Position numbers and translations under genes: made by a program. A stretch of 64,000 nt of DNA from Agrococcus sp. Marseille-Q4369 (GTDB lineage: Bacteria; Actinomycetota; Actinomycetes; Actinomycetales; Microbacteriaceae): assembly GCF_018308945.1 (NCBI RefSeq), contig NZ_CP070501.1, positions 2,666,001-2,730,000 on the forward strand, given 5' to 3'. Under the pieces are notes generated by a model that worked only from the letters and a program-made list of their open reading frames with translations, was not told the DNA's origin and searched no databases. Shown in pieces: positions 45,812 to 55,246 of the stretch (the first letter of the stretch is position 1; each line of letters starts with the position of its first letter).

Positions 45812-46384
45812 ATGACGCATCCCGATCGACTCCGCATCGTCGCCGTGAGCGGCAGCCTGTACCGGCCCTCGTCGACGACCGCGCTCGTCGCGGCGCTCGC
45901 CGACGCGGTCGCTCGGCGGCAGGGCGCCGAGATCGAGGTCATCGAGCTCGCCGAGGTGGGACCCTCGCTCGCGGGAGTGCTCGACCGCGCCGCGCTGCCG
46001 GCGTCCGCCGAGCGGGCGATCCGGGCGATCGAGGGCGCCGACCTGCTGATCGCGGGCAGCCCCGTCTACCGCGCGAGCTTCACCGGGCTCTTCAAGCACC
46101 TCTTCGACTTCGTCGACCAGCGGGCGCTCACCGACGTGCCCGTGCTGCTCGCCGCGACCGGCGGCTCGCCCCGGCACGCGCTCACGATCGAGCACCAGCT
46201 GCGGCCGCTGTTCGCCTTCTTCCAGGCGCTCACGCTGCCCGTGGGCGTGTACGCCGCGAGCGAGGACTTCGCGCACGGGCGCGTGCGCTGCCCCGCCGTG
46301 CTCGAGCGCATCGAGGCGGCGGCCGACCGCGCGCTGCCCTATCTCGGCAGGGTTCCCGCGCCCGTGCGACCGGCGACGTCCTAG
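45812..46384 (+). CDS. NAD(P)H-dependent FMN reductase (MsuE/SsuE-like)
   Basis: A 190-residue flavodoxin-like reductase. LRIVAVSGSLYRPSSTTALVAAL gives the FMN phosphate loop, DLLIAGSPVYRASFTGLFKHLFDFVD the conserved SPVYRASYTG.FK motif of the MsuE/SsuE/CE1758 group, and LLAATGGSPRHAL follows. It supplies FMNH2 to two-component monooxygenases, often for sulfonate or methionine-sulfur release. No partner oxygenase is adjacent. Transcription appears leaderless. Confidence 0.9.
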   Translation: MTHPDRLRIVAVSGSLYRPSSTTALVAALADAVARRQGAEIEVIELAEVGPSLAGVLDRAALPASAERAIRAIEGADLLIAGSPVYRASFTGLFKHLFDFVDQRALTDVPVLLAATGGSPRHALTIEHQLRPLFAFFQALTLPVGVYAASEDFAHGRVRCPAVLERIEAAADRALPYLGRVPAPVRPATS

Positions 46385-46445
46385 CCGCGGCGCGAGCGCC
46401 GGCCGGGGAGCGCGCTGGCCGGGAGGGCGCCGGCGAAGTGCTTGG

Positions 46446-47561
46446 ATGGACGGAATGGACCCCCGCCTCGAGCGCGTGCTCTTCGTGCACGCGCATCCCG
46501 ATGACGAGACGCTCTCGACCGGCGCCGCGATCGCCACCGTCGCCGCGGGCGGCGGCACCTCGATCGTCGCGACCTTCACGCTCGGCGAGCGGGGCGAGTC
46601 GCGCCCCGACAGCCGCGCAGAGGTCGAGGAGGTGGGTGTCGGCGAGGTGCGCAGGCGCGAGCTCGAGCAGGCGCTGCGCGCCCTCGGCGCCCGCGGCCGC
46701 CGCATCCACGGCTGGGACGACTCGGGCATGTCGTGGCTCGCGACCGGCCGCGCGACTGCCGCGCCCGACGCGCCCGAGACGGCGATGAGCCGCGCCGACC
46801 TCGACGACCTCGCGGATGCCCTCGGCGCCGTCATCGAGGAGGTCGATCCGACGGCGATCGTCACGTACGACGCCGATGGCGGCTACGGCCACCCCGACCA
46901 CGTCGCCGCGCACCGCGCATCCGTCATCGCCGCGCGCCGGTACGACCTGCCGCTCTACGTGCGCACCGACCGCCCGGCCGACGTCGCCTTCGAGCTCGCG
47001 CCGGTGCGCGATCGCGTCGCCGAGGCGCTCGCCGCGCACCGCTCGCAGCTCGTGCTCATCGACGACGAGGTCGAGCACGTCGGCGGCCAGCGCCGCCCGC
47101 TCGACGCGGTCGAGCACTACCGGCTCATCGAGACGCGACCCGAGCGCCGCACGCGCTGGAGCCTGCGCGTCGCCGGCTTCCTCGCGGGCGTCGTCGTCGG
47201 CGTCGTCGGCACCTTCTCGCACCAGCAGGTGCCGTTCGGCATCGTGCTCTCGCTGCTCGCGGCAGTCGGGCTCATCGCGGGCGTGCGCGCCGCCTCGGGC
47301 TCGCGGCAGCTGACCATCGCGACCGTCGTCGGGCTCGTCGGCGTCGTCGCGCTCGTCGCGATCGACCCGCTCGGCCGCGGCGCGTGGGGCACGGAGCGGG
47401 CGCTCATCCCCGCGAACCTCGCCGGCTGGCTGTGGACGCTCGTGCCGGCGGCCGCGTCGTTCGTCGCGCTCGCGTGGCCTGACGCGGAGGCGATGCGGCG
47501 GATTAGGATGGCTGGACGGGCGCAGCCCGATCGGTCGTCGACGGAAGGGGAACAGCCATGA
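46446..47561 (+). CDS. mshB: PIG-L/MshB-like deacetylase with a C-terminal membrane domain
   Basis: A 371-residue protein. The N-terminal LmbE/PIG-L zinc hydrolase has VLFVHAHPDDETLSTG (metal-binding His-Pro-Asp-Asp) and GGYGHPDHVAAH. MshB removes acetyl from GlcNAc-inositol in mycothiol synthesis. Residues from about 240 on add four hydrophobic helices (LRVAGFLAGVVVGVVG... LAGWLWTLVPAAASFVALAW), absent from classical MshB of about 300 residues, so it should be membrane-tethered. Neighbouring ferredoxin and dapC match the mycobacterial mshB region. The ATG at 46446 or the one at 46455 may be used. The deacetylase role is inferred. Confidence 0.8.
   Translation: MDGMDPRLERVLFVHAHPDDETLSTGAAIATVAAGGGTSIVATFTLGERGESRPDSRAEVEEVGVGEVRRRELEQALRALGARGRRIHGWDDSGMSWLATGRATAAPDAPETAMSRADLDDLADALGAVIEEVDPTAIVTYDADGGYGHPDHVAAHRASVIAARRYDLPLYVRTDRPADVAFELAPVRDRVAEALAAHRSQLVLIDDEVEHVGGQRRPLDAVEHYRLIETRPERRTRWSLRVAGFLAGVVVGVVGTFSHQQVPFGIVLSLLAAVGLIAGVRAASGSRQLTIATVVGLVGVVALVAIDPLGRGAWGTERALIPANLAGWLWTLVPAAASFVALAWPDAEAMRRIRMAGRAQPDRSSTEGEQP
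47504..47509 (+). promoter_or_regulatory. internal -10 element for the ferredoxin gene
   Basis: TAGGAT lies inside the last codons of the deacetylase gene, where it is spelled by ATT AGG ATG, codons otherwise rare here. A start near 47516 would give a 42-base leader with GAAGGGGAA before the ferredoxin ATG. Confidence 0.5.
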
Positions 47562-47878
47562 CCTACGTGATCGCGCTCCCGTGCGTCGACGTCAAGGACC
47601 GCGCGTGCGTCGACGAGTGCCCCGTCGACTGCATCTACGAGGGGGAGCGGATGCTCTACATCCACCCCGACGAGTGCGTCGACTGCGGCGCGTGCGAGCC
47701 CGTGTGCCCGGTCGAGGCGATCTTCTACGAGGACGACACGCCGGAGGAGTGGGCCGAGTACTACGAGGCCAACGTGCACTTCTTCGACGAGATCGGCTCG
47801 CCCGGCGGTGCCGCGAAGGTCGGCGTCATCAAGCACGACCACCCGATCGTCGCCGCCCTGCCGCCCCAGAGCGTCTGA
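47558..47878 (+). CDS. fdxA: 7Fe ferredoxin (3Fe-4S/4Fe-4S)
   Basis: A 106-residue ferredoxin. Cys residues fall as C-x7-C-x3-CP (CVDVKDRACVDECPVDC) and CxxCxxCxxxCP (ECVDCGACEPVCPVEA), the pattern of actinobacterial 7Fe ferredoxins such as FdxA/FdxC. The acidic C-terminus is standard. It carries electrons for cytochromes P450 or oxidoreductases. The ATG overlaps the deacetylase stop (ATGA) and GAAGGGGAA stands before it. dapC begins 8 bp after the stop. Confidence 0.96.
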   Translation: MTYVIALPCVDVKDRACVDECPVDCIYEGERMLYIHPDECVDCGACEPVCPVEAIFYEDDTPEEWAEYYEANVHFFDEIGSPGGAAKVGVIKHDHPIVAALPPQSV

Positions 47879-47886
47879 CGCGTCGG

Positions 47887-48960
47887 ATGCGGCTGCCCGA
47901 GTTCCCCTGGGACACGCTCGCCGGCGCGAAGGCGATCGCCGCCGCGCACCCGCGCGGCCTCGTCGACCTGAGCGTCGGCTCGCCCGTCGACCCCACGCCC
48001 GAGCTGCTGCAGCGCGCGCTCCGCGAGGCGACCGACGCGCACGGCTACCCGACGAACTGGGGCACGCCCGAGGTGCGCCGAGCGATCGTCGAGTGGTTCG
48101 AGCGGGTCCGCGGCGTGCCGGGCCTCGCCGAGGAGGGCGTGCTCGTCACCGTCGGCTCGAAGGAGCTCGTCGCGGGCCTGCCGCAGCAGCTCGGCCTCGG
48201 CGCCGGCGACGCGGTCGTGCACCCGCGCGTCGCCTACCCGACCTACGACATCGGCGCGCGGATGGCGGGCTCGACGCCCGTGCCCGCCGACGACCCCGAC
48301 GACTGGCCCGCCGAGACGCGGCTCGTATGGGTCAACTCGCCGTCGAACCCGACCGGAGCGGTGCTCGGCACCGATGCGCTTCGGCGCATCGTGGTCGCCG
48401 CTCGCGAGCGGGGGATCGTGGTCGCGAGCGACGAGTGCTACGCGCGGCTCCCGTGGGAGGTCGACGAGGCGCCCTCGATCCTCGACCCGCGCGTCACGGG
48501 CGGCGACCTCACGGGCCTGCTCGCGGTCTACTCGCTCAGCAAGCAGTCGAACCTCGCGGGCTACCGCGCCGCGTTCGTCGCGGGCGACGTGCCGCTCGTG
48601 CAGCGCGTGCTCGCGGTGCGGAAGCACCTCGGCCTCATGGCGCCGACCCCCGTGCAGCACGCGCTCGCCGTCGCGCTCGGTGACGAGGCCCACGTCGACG
48701 AGCAGCGCGAGCGCTACCGCGCCCGCCGCGCACAGCTGCTGCCGGCGCTCGAGGCGCACGGCTTCGACGTCGCCTCCGAGGCGGGGCTCTACCTCTGGGC
48801 CACGGACGGGACGGATGCGCTCGCCCAGGTCGACGCGCTCGCGCGGCTCGGGATCCTGGTGGCGCCGGGCACCTTCTACGGCGACCCGAGCCGCGTGCGG
48901 CTCGCGCTCACCGCGCCCGACGAGCGCATCGCCGAGGCCGCGGCGCGGCTGCGCGGCTGA
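47887..48960 (+). CDS. dapC: succinyldiaminopimelate transaminase
   Basis: A 357-residue class I/II PLP aminotransferase. SVGSPVDPTP near the start, HGYPTNWGTPEVRRAI, WVNSPSNPTGA and the PLP Lys in YSLSKQSNLAGYRAAFVAG match actinobacterial DapC, encoded directly after ferredoxin in many genera. It converts N-succinyl-2-amino-6-ketopimelate to N-succinyl-LL-diaminopimelate, using glutamate, in lysine and peptidoglycan synthesis. It works with DapD and DapE, encoded 6-8 kb downstream. The ATG at 47887 has GCGTCGG upstream, a weak ribosome site. Confidence 0.92.
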   Translation: MRLPEFPWDTLAGAKAIAAAHPRGLVDLSVGSPVDPTPELLQRALREATDAHGYPTNWGTPEVRRAIVEWFERVRGVPGLAEEGVLVTVGSKELVAGLPQQLGLGAGDAVVHPRVAYPTYDIGARMAGSTPVPADDPDDWPAETRLVWVNSPSNPTGAVLGTDALRRIVVAARERGIVVASDECYARLPWEVDEAPSILDPRVTGGDLTGLLAVYSLSKQSNLAGYRAAFVAGDVPLVQRVLAVRKHLGLMAPTPVQHALAVALGDEAHVDEQRERYRARRAQLLPALEAHGFDVASEAGLYLWATDGTDALAQVDALARLGILVAPGTFYGDPSRVRLALTAPDERIAEAAARLRG

Positions 48961-48997
48961 GGCTCCGCACCGAGGAGGGGCACGGCTCCGCGCCGGG

Positions 48998-49003
48998 TAG
49001 GCT
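48998..49003 (+). promoter_or_regulatory. -10 element of the citrate synthase gene
   Basis: TAGGCT ends six bases before a GTG at 49010 and three before the ATG at 49007. The usual six- or seven-base spacing points to the GTG as the 5' end and start of a leaderless mRNA. Confidence 0.55.
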
Positions 49004-49009
49004 GTCATG

Positions 49010-50326
49010 GTGACTGAGAACGCCGCGCTCGATCCTGCCCGCTCCGCGGACGCATCCGCACCGCGCACCGTGACGCTGCAGCACGCCGGCGGCACGACGC
49101 CGCTCGAGGTGCTCGAGGCCTCCGACGGCCGCTCGGCGATCGACGTCGCGAAGCTCACGAAGGAGACGGGCCTCACGGCGCTCGACTACGGCTTCGTCAA
49201 CACCGCCGCGACCCGCTCGTCGATCACCTACATCGACGGCGACGAGGGCATCCTGCGCTACCGCGGCTACCCGATCGAGGAGCTTGCGGAGCAGAAGACG
49301 TTCCTCGACGTCGCGCACCTGCTCATCTACGGCGAGCTGCCGACCGAGGACGAGCTCGCGAGCTTCGACCACAGCGTGCGCCGCCACACGCTGCTGCACG
49401 AGGATCTGCGGCGCTTCTTCGACGCGCTGCCGCGCGACGCGCACCCGATGAGCGCGCTCTCGAGCGCCGTCTCGGCACTCTCGACGTACTACGAGGCCGA
49501 CCACGACCCGCGCGACCCGGCCAAGGTCGACAAGCAGACCATCCGCCTGCTCGCGAAGATGCCGGTCATCGCCGCCTACGCGCACAAGAAGTCGATCGGG
49601 CAGGCGTTCCTCTACCCCGACAACTCGATGAGCTTCGTCGAGAACTACCTCAAGCTCAACTTCGGCATCCAGGCCGAGCCCTACGTGCAGAACCCGGTGA
49701 TGGTGCGCGCGCTCGAGCGGCTCCTCATCCTGCACGCCGACCACGAGCAGAACGCGTCGACGTCGACCGTGCGACTCGTGGGATCGACGGAGGCGAACCT
49801 GTTCGCGTCCGTCTCGGCAGGCATCCACGCCCTCTCCGGTCCGCTGCACGGCGGCGCGAACGAGGCGGTGCTGCAGATGCTGCGCGGCATCCGCGACTCG
49901 GGCGAGGGCGTCGAGCGCTTCGTCGAGCGCGTCAAGCGCAAGGAGCAGGGCGTCAAGCTCATGGGCTTCGGGCACCGCGTCTACAAGAACTACGACCCGC
50001 GCGCGAAGCTCGTGAAGCAGTCGGCCGAGGAGGTGCTCGCCCAGCTCGGCGTGCGCGACCCGCTGCTCGACATCGCGCAGGAGCTCGAGCAGGTCGCGCT
50101 CGCCGACGACTACTTCAAGGAGCGCAAGCTCTACCCGAACGTCGACTTCTACACCGGCGTCATCTACAAGGCGATGGGCTTCCCCGAGCGCATGTTCACG
50201 GTGCTGTTCGCGATCGGACGGCTGCCCGGCTGGATCGCCCACTGGCGCGAGATGATGCTCGACCCGCAGACGAAGATCGGGCGCCCGCAGCAGCTCTACG
50301 TCGGCCCCGTCGAGCGCCACATCTAG
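49010..50326 (+). CDS. gltA: citrate synthase
   Basis: A 438-residue hexameric-type (type II) citrate synthase. LDYGFVNTAATRSSITYIDGDEGILRYRGYPIEELA is the N-terminal barrel; catalytic His residues sit in GPLHGGANEAVL and GFGHRVYKNYDPRA, and the Asp in PNVDFYTGVIY. It condenses oxaloacetate and acetyl-CoA in the TCA cycle. The in-frame ATG three bases upstream (49007) is the other possible start; promoter spacing favours the GTG. It is a single-gene unit between dapC and a purine permease. Confidence 0.96.
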   Translation: MTENAALDPARSADASAPRTVTLQHAGGTTPLEVLEASDGRSAIDVAKLTKETGLTALDYGFVNTAATRSSITYIDGDEGILRYRGYPIEELAEQKTFLDVAHLLIYGELPTEDELASFDHSVRRHTLLHEDLRRFFDALPRDAHPMSALSSAVSALSTYYEADHDPRDPAKVDKQTIRLLAKMPVIAAYAHKKSIGQAFLYPDNSMSFVENYLKLNFGIQAEPYVQNPVMVRALERLLILHADHEQNASTSTVRLVGSTEANLFASVSAGIHALSGPLHGGANEAVLQMLRGIRDSGEGVERFVERVKRKEQGVKLMGFGHRVYKNYDPRAKLVKQSAEEVLAQLGVRDPLLDIAQELEQVALADDYFKERKLYPNVDFYTGVIYKAMGFPERMFTVLFAIGRLPGWIAHWREMMLDPQTKIGRPQQLYVGPVERHI

Positions 50327-50368
50327 ACCCCGACCCCGCCGCCTGCGCGGCACGAGCACGGAGCTCCC

Positions 50369-51820
50369 ATGACCAGCACCACGCAGGCGTCGCCCAAGGG
50401 CGCGCTCGACCGATTCTTCAAGATCTCCGAGCGCGGCTCGAGCGTCGCGCAAGAGCTGCGCGGCGGCCTCGTGACGTTCTTCGCGATGGCCTACATCATC
50501 GTGCTGAACCCGCTCATCATCGGCGGCTTCGCGCCGGAGCAGGCCGCGACCGACGTCGAGGGCGGATGGCTCCCCAACGGCCAGGTGGCGGCGGTCACGG
50601 CGCTCGTCGGCGGGCTCATGACGCTCGCGATGGGGCTCATCGCGAACGTGCCGTTCGGCCTCGCCGCGGGTCTCGGCATCAACTCGTTCCTCGCGTTCGG
50701 CCTCGTCGGCGAGCTCACGTGGCCCGAGGCCATGGGCCTCGTGCTCATCAACGGCCTCATCATCGTCGTGCTCGCCGCGACGGGGCTGCGGCGGATGATC
50801 TTCGACGCCGTGCCTGCGCCGCTCAAGAGCGCGATCGCGGTCGGCATCGGCCTCTTCATCGCCTTCATCGGCTTCGTCGACTCGGGCTTCGTGCGCTCGA
50901 CCGGTGCGGCGTCGCCGCCCGTCGAGCTCGGCGACGGCGGCTCGGTCACGTCGCTGCCGACCGCGACCTTCGTCATCGGCGTCGTGCTCATGGGCATCCT
51001 GCTCGCCCGGCGCGTCAAGGGCGCGCTGCTCATCGGCATCGTCGCGACGACCGCGATCGCGATCGTGCTCGAGTCGATCTTCCGCGTCGGCCCCTCGCTC
51101 GGCGCGAACCCGGACGCGTGGAACCTCAACGCGCCCGCGCTGCCGACGAGCATCGTCGCGCTGCCCGACCTCTCGCTCATCGGCCAGGTCTCGTTCGGCT
51201 CGTTCGAGCGCATCGGGCTGCTCGCGACGACGATGTTCATCTTCACGCTCGTGTTCATGAACTTCTTCGACGCGATGGGCACCATGACGGGGCTCGCGCG
51301 CCAAGCGGGCATCGCGACGCCCGACGGCCAGTTCCCGGGCCTCAAGCGCGCGCTCATCGTCGAGGGCTTCGGCGCCGTCGCGGGCGGCGGGGCGAGCGCC
51401 TCCTCCAACACCGTCTTCGTCGACTCGGCCGCGGGCGTCGGCGAGGGCGCCCGCACGGGGCTCGCGTCGGTCGTCACGGGGCTGCTCTTCCTCGCCGCGA
51501 TGTTCCTCACGCCGCTCACGCAGATCGTGCCGCTCGAGGTCGCCGCGGCGACGCTCGTCGTCGTCGGTGCGATGATGATGAGCCAGATCACCGACATCGA
51601 CTTCACCGACTTCCGAGTGGCGCTGCCGGCGTTCCTGACGATCGTCGTGATGCCGCTCACCTACAACATCGCGAACGGCATCGGCGTCGGCTTCATCGCC
51701 TGGGTGCTCATCAACGCCGTCTCGGGCCGCGTGAAGCAGATCTCGCCGCTGCTCTGGATCGTCGCGGCGCTCTTCGTCGTCTTCTTCGTGCGCGGCCCGC
51801 TGCAGGCGCTCATCGGCTGA
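50369..51820 (+). CDS. NCS2 family permease (AzgA-like, purine/adenine)
   Basis: A 483-residue permease with about 14 helices. LRGGLVTFFAMAYIIVLNPLIIGG is the near-invariant AzgA opening, followed by NVPFGLAAGLGINSFLAFGLV, FFDAMGTMTGLARQAG and EGFGAVAGGGASASSNTVFVDSAAGVGEGARTGLAS, the substrate-site motif of AzgA-type adenine/guanine/hypoxanthine transporters. The ATG at 50369 lies after GGAGCTCCC. It is probably monocistronic; a small hairpin overlaps the stop of the convergent ABC permease downstream. The purine specificity is a family inference. Confidence 0.92.
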   Translation: MTSTTQASPKGALDRFFKISERGSSVAQELRGGLVTFFAMAYIIVLNPLIIGGFAPEQAATDVEGGWLPNGQVAAVTALVGGLMTLAMGLIANVPFGLAAGLGINSFLAFGLVGELTWPEAMGLVLINGLIIVVLAATGLRRMIFDAVPAPLKSAIAVGIGLFIAFIGFVDSGFVRSTGAASPPVELGDGGSVTSLPTATFVIGVVLMGILLARRVKGALLIGIVATTAIAIVLESIFRVGPSLGANPDAWNLNAPALPTSIVALPDLSLIGQVSFGSFERIGLLATTMFIFTLVFMNFFDAMGTMTGLARQAGIATPDGQFPGLKRALIVEGFGAVAGGGASASSNTVFVDSAAGVGEGARTGLASVVTGLLFLAAMFLTPLTQIVPLEVAAATLVVVGAMMMSQITDIDFTDFRVALPAFLTIVVMPLTYNIANGIGVGFIAWVLINAVSGRVKQISPLLWIVAALFVVFFVRGPLQALIG

Positions 51821-51828
51821 CCAGCGGG

Positions 51829-51847
51829 GGAGCGCGCTCAGCGCTCC
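51829..51847. terminator. small bidirectional terminator candidate
   Basis: GGAGCGC and GCGCTCC pair perfectly around GCTCA, followed by TTC on the plus strand. It lies between convergent genes and includes the last codon of the ABC permease. Confidence 0.5.
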
Positions 51848-53420
51848 TTCGCCACGTGCGCGAGCACCTCGGGGCCGCGTCGGTCGAGCGTCGCGCCGCC
51901 GACCCGGATCCCGAACCACGCGCCGAGGGCGCCGACGACGAGCCCTGCCGCGAGGCTGAGCCAGCCGAGCCACGGGATCCAGATCGCCGCGATCGCGAGC
52001 CCGATCGCTGGCGCGCCGATCGTGCCGAGCACGGGGAGCGTGAGCGCGAGCCCCGCGAGCGACTGCACGCCGCCGGAGGAGCCGCGGCCGAGCGGGTTCG
52101 CGCCTGGCGCGGGCGCCTCGCCCGGCAGCAGGGCGCCGAGCCACAGCAGCACGCCCGCGACGAGCAGGAAGGTGCCGACGCTCGCGCCGACGCTCCCGGG
52201 CAGCAGCTCCCAGCGCCCGCTCGCCCAGGTCGCGAGCACGGCGGTGACGACGAGCGCGGGCAGGTAGACGATCGAGATGCCGAGCAGCCTCCCGGCGCGA
52301 TCCGCGGCGCCGCGCACACCGGTGAGCAGGTGCCAGGCGAAGCCGCTGTTGTCGTAGGCGACGTCGATCTGCACGATCGCGGCCGCGACGATCGCCATGA
52401 GCAGCGGCAGGAACGCGAGGCCGTCGGCGGGGATGCCGTCGCCCTGCACCTCGACCCGCACGAGCCCCGCGAGGTGCACGCCGCCGATGATGACGGGGAT
52501 CATGAGGGTCGCGATGACGTTCATGAGGTGCCGCACGTCGCGGCGGCGGTAGCGGATGCTGCGCGCGGCGATCGCACCGGTCGGGGTCGCGGGCAGCAGC
52601 CGGTCGAGCACGCGGCCCTCGCGCACGCGGCCGCCGCCGCGCAGCACGATCGGGTTCGTGAGCCGCTCGCCGAGCAGGCGACCCCAGCCCCACCACGCGA
52701 GCGCGATCGTCGCGAGGGCGATCGCGAGTTTCGCGGCCGACTCGAGCCACGCCCCCTCGGCGACGGCGCGCGGGAGGTCGAACGCGGCGCCGAGCGGGGT
52801 CCACGCGAGCACGGAGACGGCCGTGCGGATCGCGCCGGGGACGTCGGCGAGCGCCCCGAGCCCGCTCGCGAAGAGCTGGATGCCGAACGCGGCGAACAGG
52901 ATCACGAGCAGCAGCAGGATCGCCATCGCGTCGCGGGCGCGCTTGCTCGCGAGCTGGCGCGCGAGCAGGTCGGCGCTCGCGCGCGCGAGCAGCAGCACCG
53001 TCGCGACGCCGATCGGGAGCGCGAGCACGGCCGCGACGAGCGCGACGGGGGAGGTGGACCAGACGATGAGCCACAGCGCGAGCGCGAGCGCCGCGACGAC
53101 GCTCCAGGGCTCGAGCACCTGCGCGGCGAGCAGGCCGGCGCGCAGCTGCCGCGCGCGCAGCGGCAGGAGGCTGAAGCGCTCGGGCGCGAGCGGGTCGCTC
53201 GTGCCGACGAGCACGGCGATCGCGGTGAGCACGACGATGAGCGCCGCGCCGCCGAGCACGGCGAGCGATGCGCCGACCTCGGGCGCGAGCGCGCGCACGG
53301 CGATCGCGGCGAGCGCGGTGCCGCCGAGCAGCGACAGCCCGCCGAGCACGCTCATGACGAGCGCGACGATCGCCCACGGGCTCTGCTTGAGGGTGCCGAG
53401 CAGCAGCCGGAACCGGAGCG

Positions 53421-53439
<19 letters not shown>
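51838..53439 (-). CDS. ABC exporter permease
   Basis: A 533-residue membrane protein with about 12 helices and no signal peptide. It is very Ala/Leu-rich and has a soluble stretch around RSIRYRRRDVRHLMNVIAT, resembling the actinobacterial 'ABC transporter permease' partners of CcmA-type ATPases (two fused six-helix halves). The cargo is unknown. Its ATG (53439) overlaps the end of the ATPase gene by 19 bp, so the pair is coupled. It converges with the purine permease. Confidence 0.85.
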
Positions 53440-54212
<773 letters not shown>

Positions 54213-54311
54213 GGTCGCAAGCCTCTCAGGTGCGGCCCGCCCTGCGCGTCCCTCGAGCGGCTGATCCTGCGGGTTCCCTCAGTCGGCGGAGCGGCGAGCT
54301 CGCGGCCGCGC

Positions 54312-55223
54312 TCAGTGCAGGGCTGCGTTGAGCTCGATGCCGCGGCCATCGCGCGCGACCGCCTCGACGGCGCCCGTGAGCGAGTTGCGGCGGAACAGCA
54401 GGTTCGGGCGGCCCGAGAGCTCGGAGGCCTTGACCGCCTCGCCGCCCGGCACGAGCGTCACCTTCGTGCCGGCGGTGACGTAGAGCCCGGCCTCGACGAC
54501 GGAGTCGTCGCCGACCGAGATGCCGACGCCCGAGTTCGCGCCGAGCAGCACGCGCTCGCCGATCACGATCCGCGCCGTGCCGCCGCCCGAGAGCGTGCCC
54601 ATGATCGAGGCGCCGCCGCCGACGTCGGTGCCGTCGCCGACGACGACGCCCTGCGAGATGCGGCCCTCGACCATCGAGGCGCCGAGCGTGCCGGCGTTGA
54701 AGTTCACGAAGCCCTCGTGCATGACGACGGTGCCGGGCGCGAGGTGCGCCCCGAGGCGGATGCGCGCGGCGTCGCCGATGCGGACGCCCGAGGGCACGAC
54801 GTAGTCCGTCATGCGCGGGAACCGGTCGACGAGCTGCACCTGGATGCCGGCGCGCTGCAGCTCGACGCGGTGGCTCGCGGCCCACTCGGGGTCGACGGGG
54901 CCAGCGCTCGTCCACGCGACGATCGGGAGCGTGCCGAAGAGCCCGTCGAGGTCGATCGAGTTGGGCCGCACGAGCCGGTGGCTCAAGAGGTGCAGGCGGA
55001 GGTAGGCGTCCTCGACCGACGACGGCGACGCATCCAGGTCGATCTCCACGAGCCGCGGCTCGAGCTCGACGCCGCGCTCCGGCACGGGGCCCGCGTGGCG
55101 CGCGAGGCTCTCCGGCGCGGCGCTCCCGTCGGCGGCGCCGAGCGCCGGGGCGGGGAACCAGGCGTCGAGCGGCCGCCCCTCGAAGAGGGTGACGAGCGCG
55201 TGTCCGTGTGCGAGGCGGGCCAT
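54312..55223 (-). CDS. dapD: 2,3,4,5-tetrahydropyridine-2,6-dicarboxylate N-succinyltransferase
   Basis: A 303-residue left-handed beta-helix acyltransferase. [27 protein letters not shown] belongs to the actinobacterial N-terminal domain; hexapeptide-type turns ([58 protein letters not shown]) build the helix. It succinylates tetrahydrodipicolinate in lysine/DAP synthesis, upstream of DapC and DapE. The ATG is six bases after TAGACT on the minus strand, and the divergent dapE begins 23 bp away. Confidence 0.95.
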   Translation of the reverse strand: MARLAHGHALVTLFEGRPLDAWFPAPALGAADGSAAPESLARHAGPVPERGVELEPRLVEIDLDASPSSVEDAYLRLHLLSHRLVRPNSIDLDGLFGTLPIVAWTSAGPVDPEWAASHRVELQRAGIQVQLVDRFPRMTDYVVPSGVRIGDAARIRLGAHLAPGTVVMHEGFVNFNAGTLGASMVEGRISQGVVVGDGTDVGGGASIMGTLSGGGTARIVIGERVLLGANSGVGISVGDDSVVEAGLYVTAGTKVTLVPGGEAVKASELSGRPNLLFRRNSLTGAVEAVARDGRGIELNAALH

Positions 55224-55229
55224 GCTCCA

Positions 55230-55239
55230 AGTCTAGGCT
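55230..55239. promoter_or_regulatory. overlapping bidirectional -10 elements for dapD and dapE
   Basis: Within AGTCTAGGCT the minus strand reads TAGACT (55235-55230) for dapD and the plus strand TAGGCT (55234-55239) for dapE, sharing the central TA. Each ends six or seven bases before its start codon, so both mRNAs look leaderless. The whole intergenic gap is only 23 bp. Confidence 0.7.
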
Positions 55240-55246
55240 TGGCGCC

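Noticed and set aside
48908-53377. A 1,489-codon minus-strand open frame opposite citrate synthase and the purine permease
   Set aside because: Low-complexity Arg/Ala/Asp composition, no recognisable motif, and the plus strand holds well-defined genes there.
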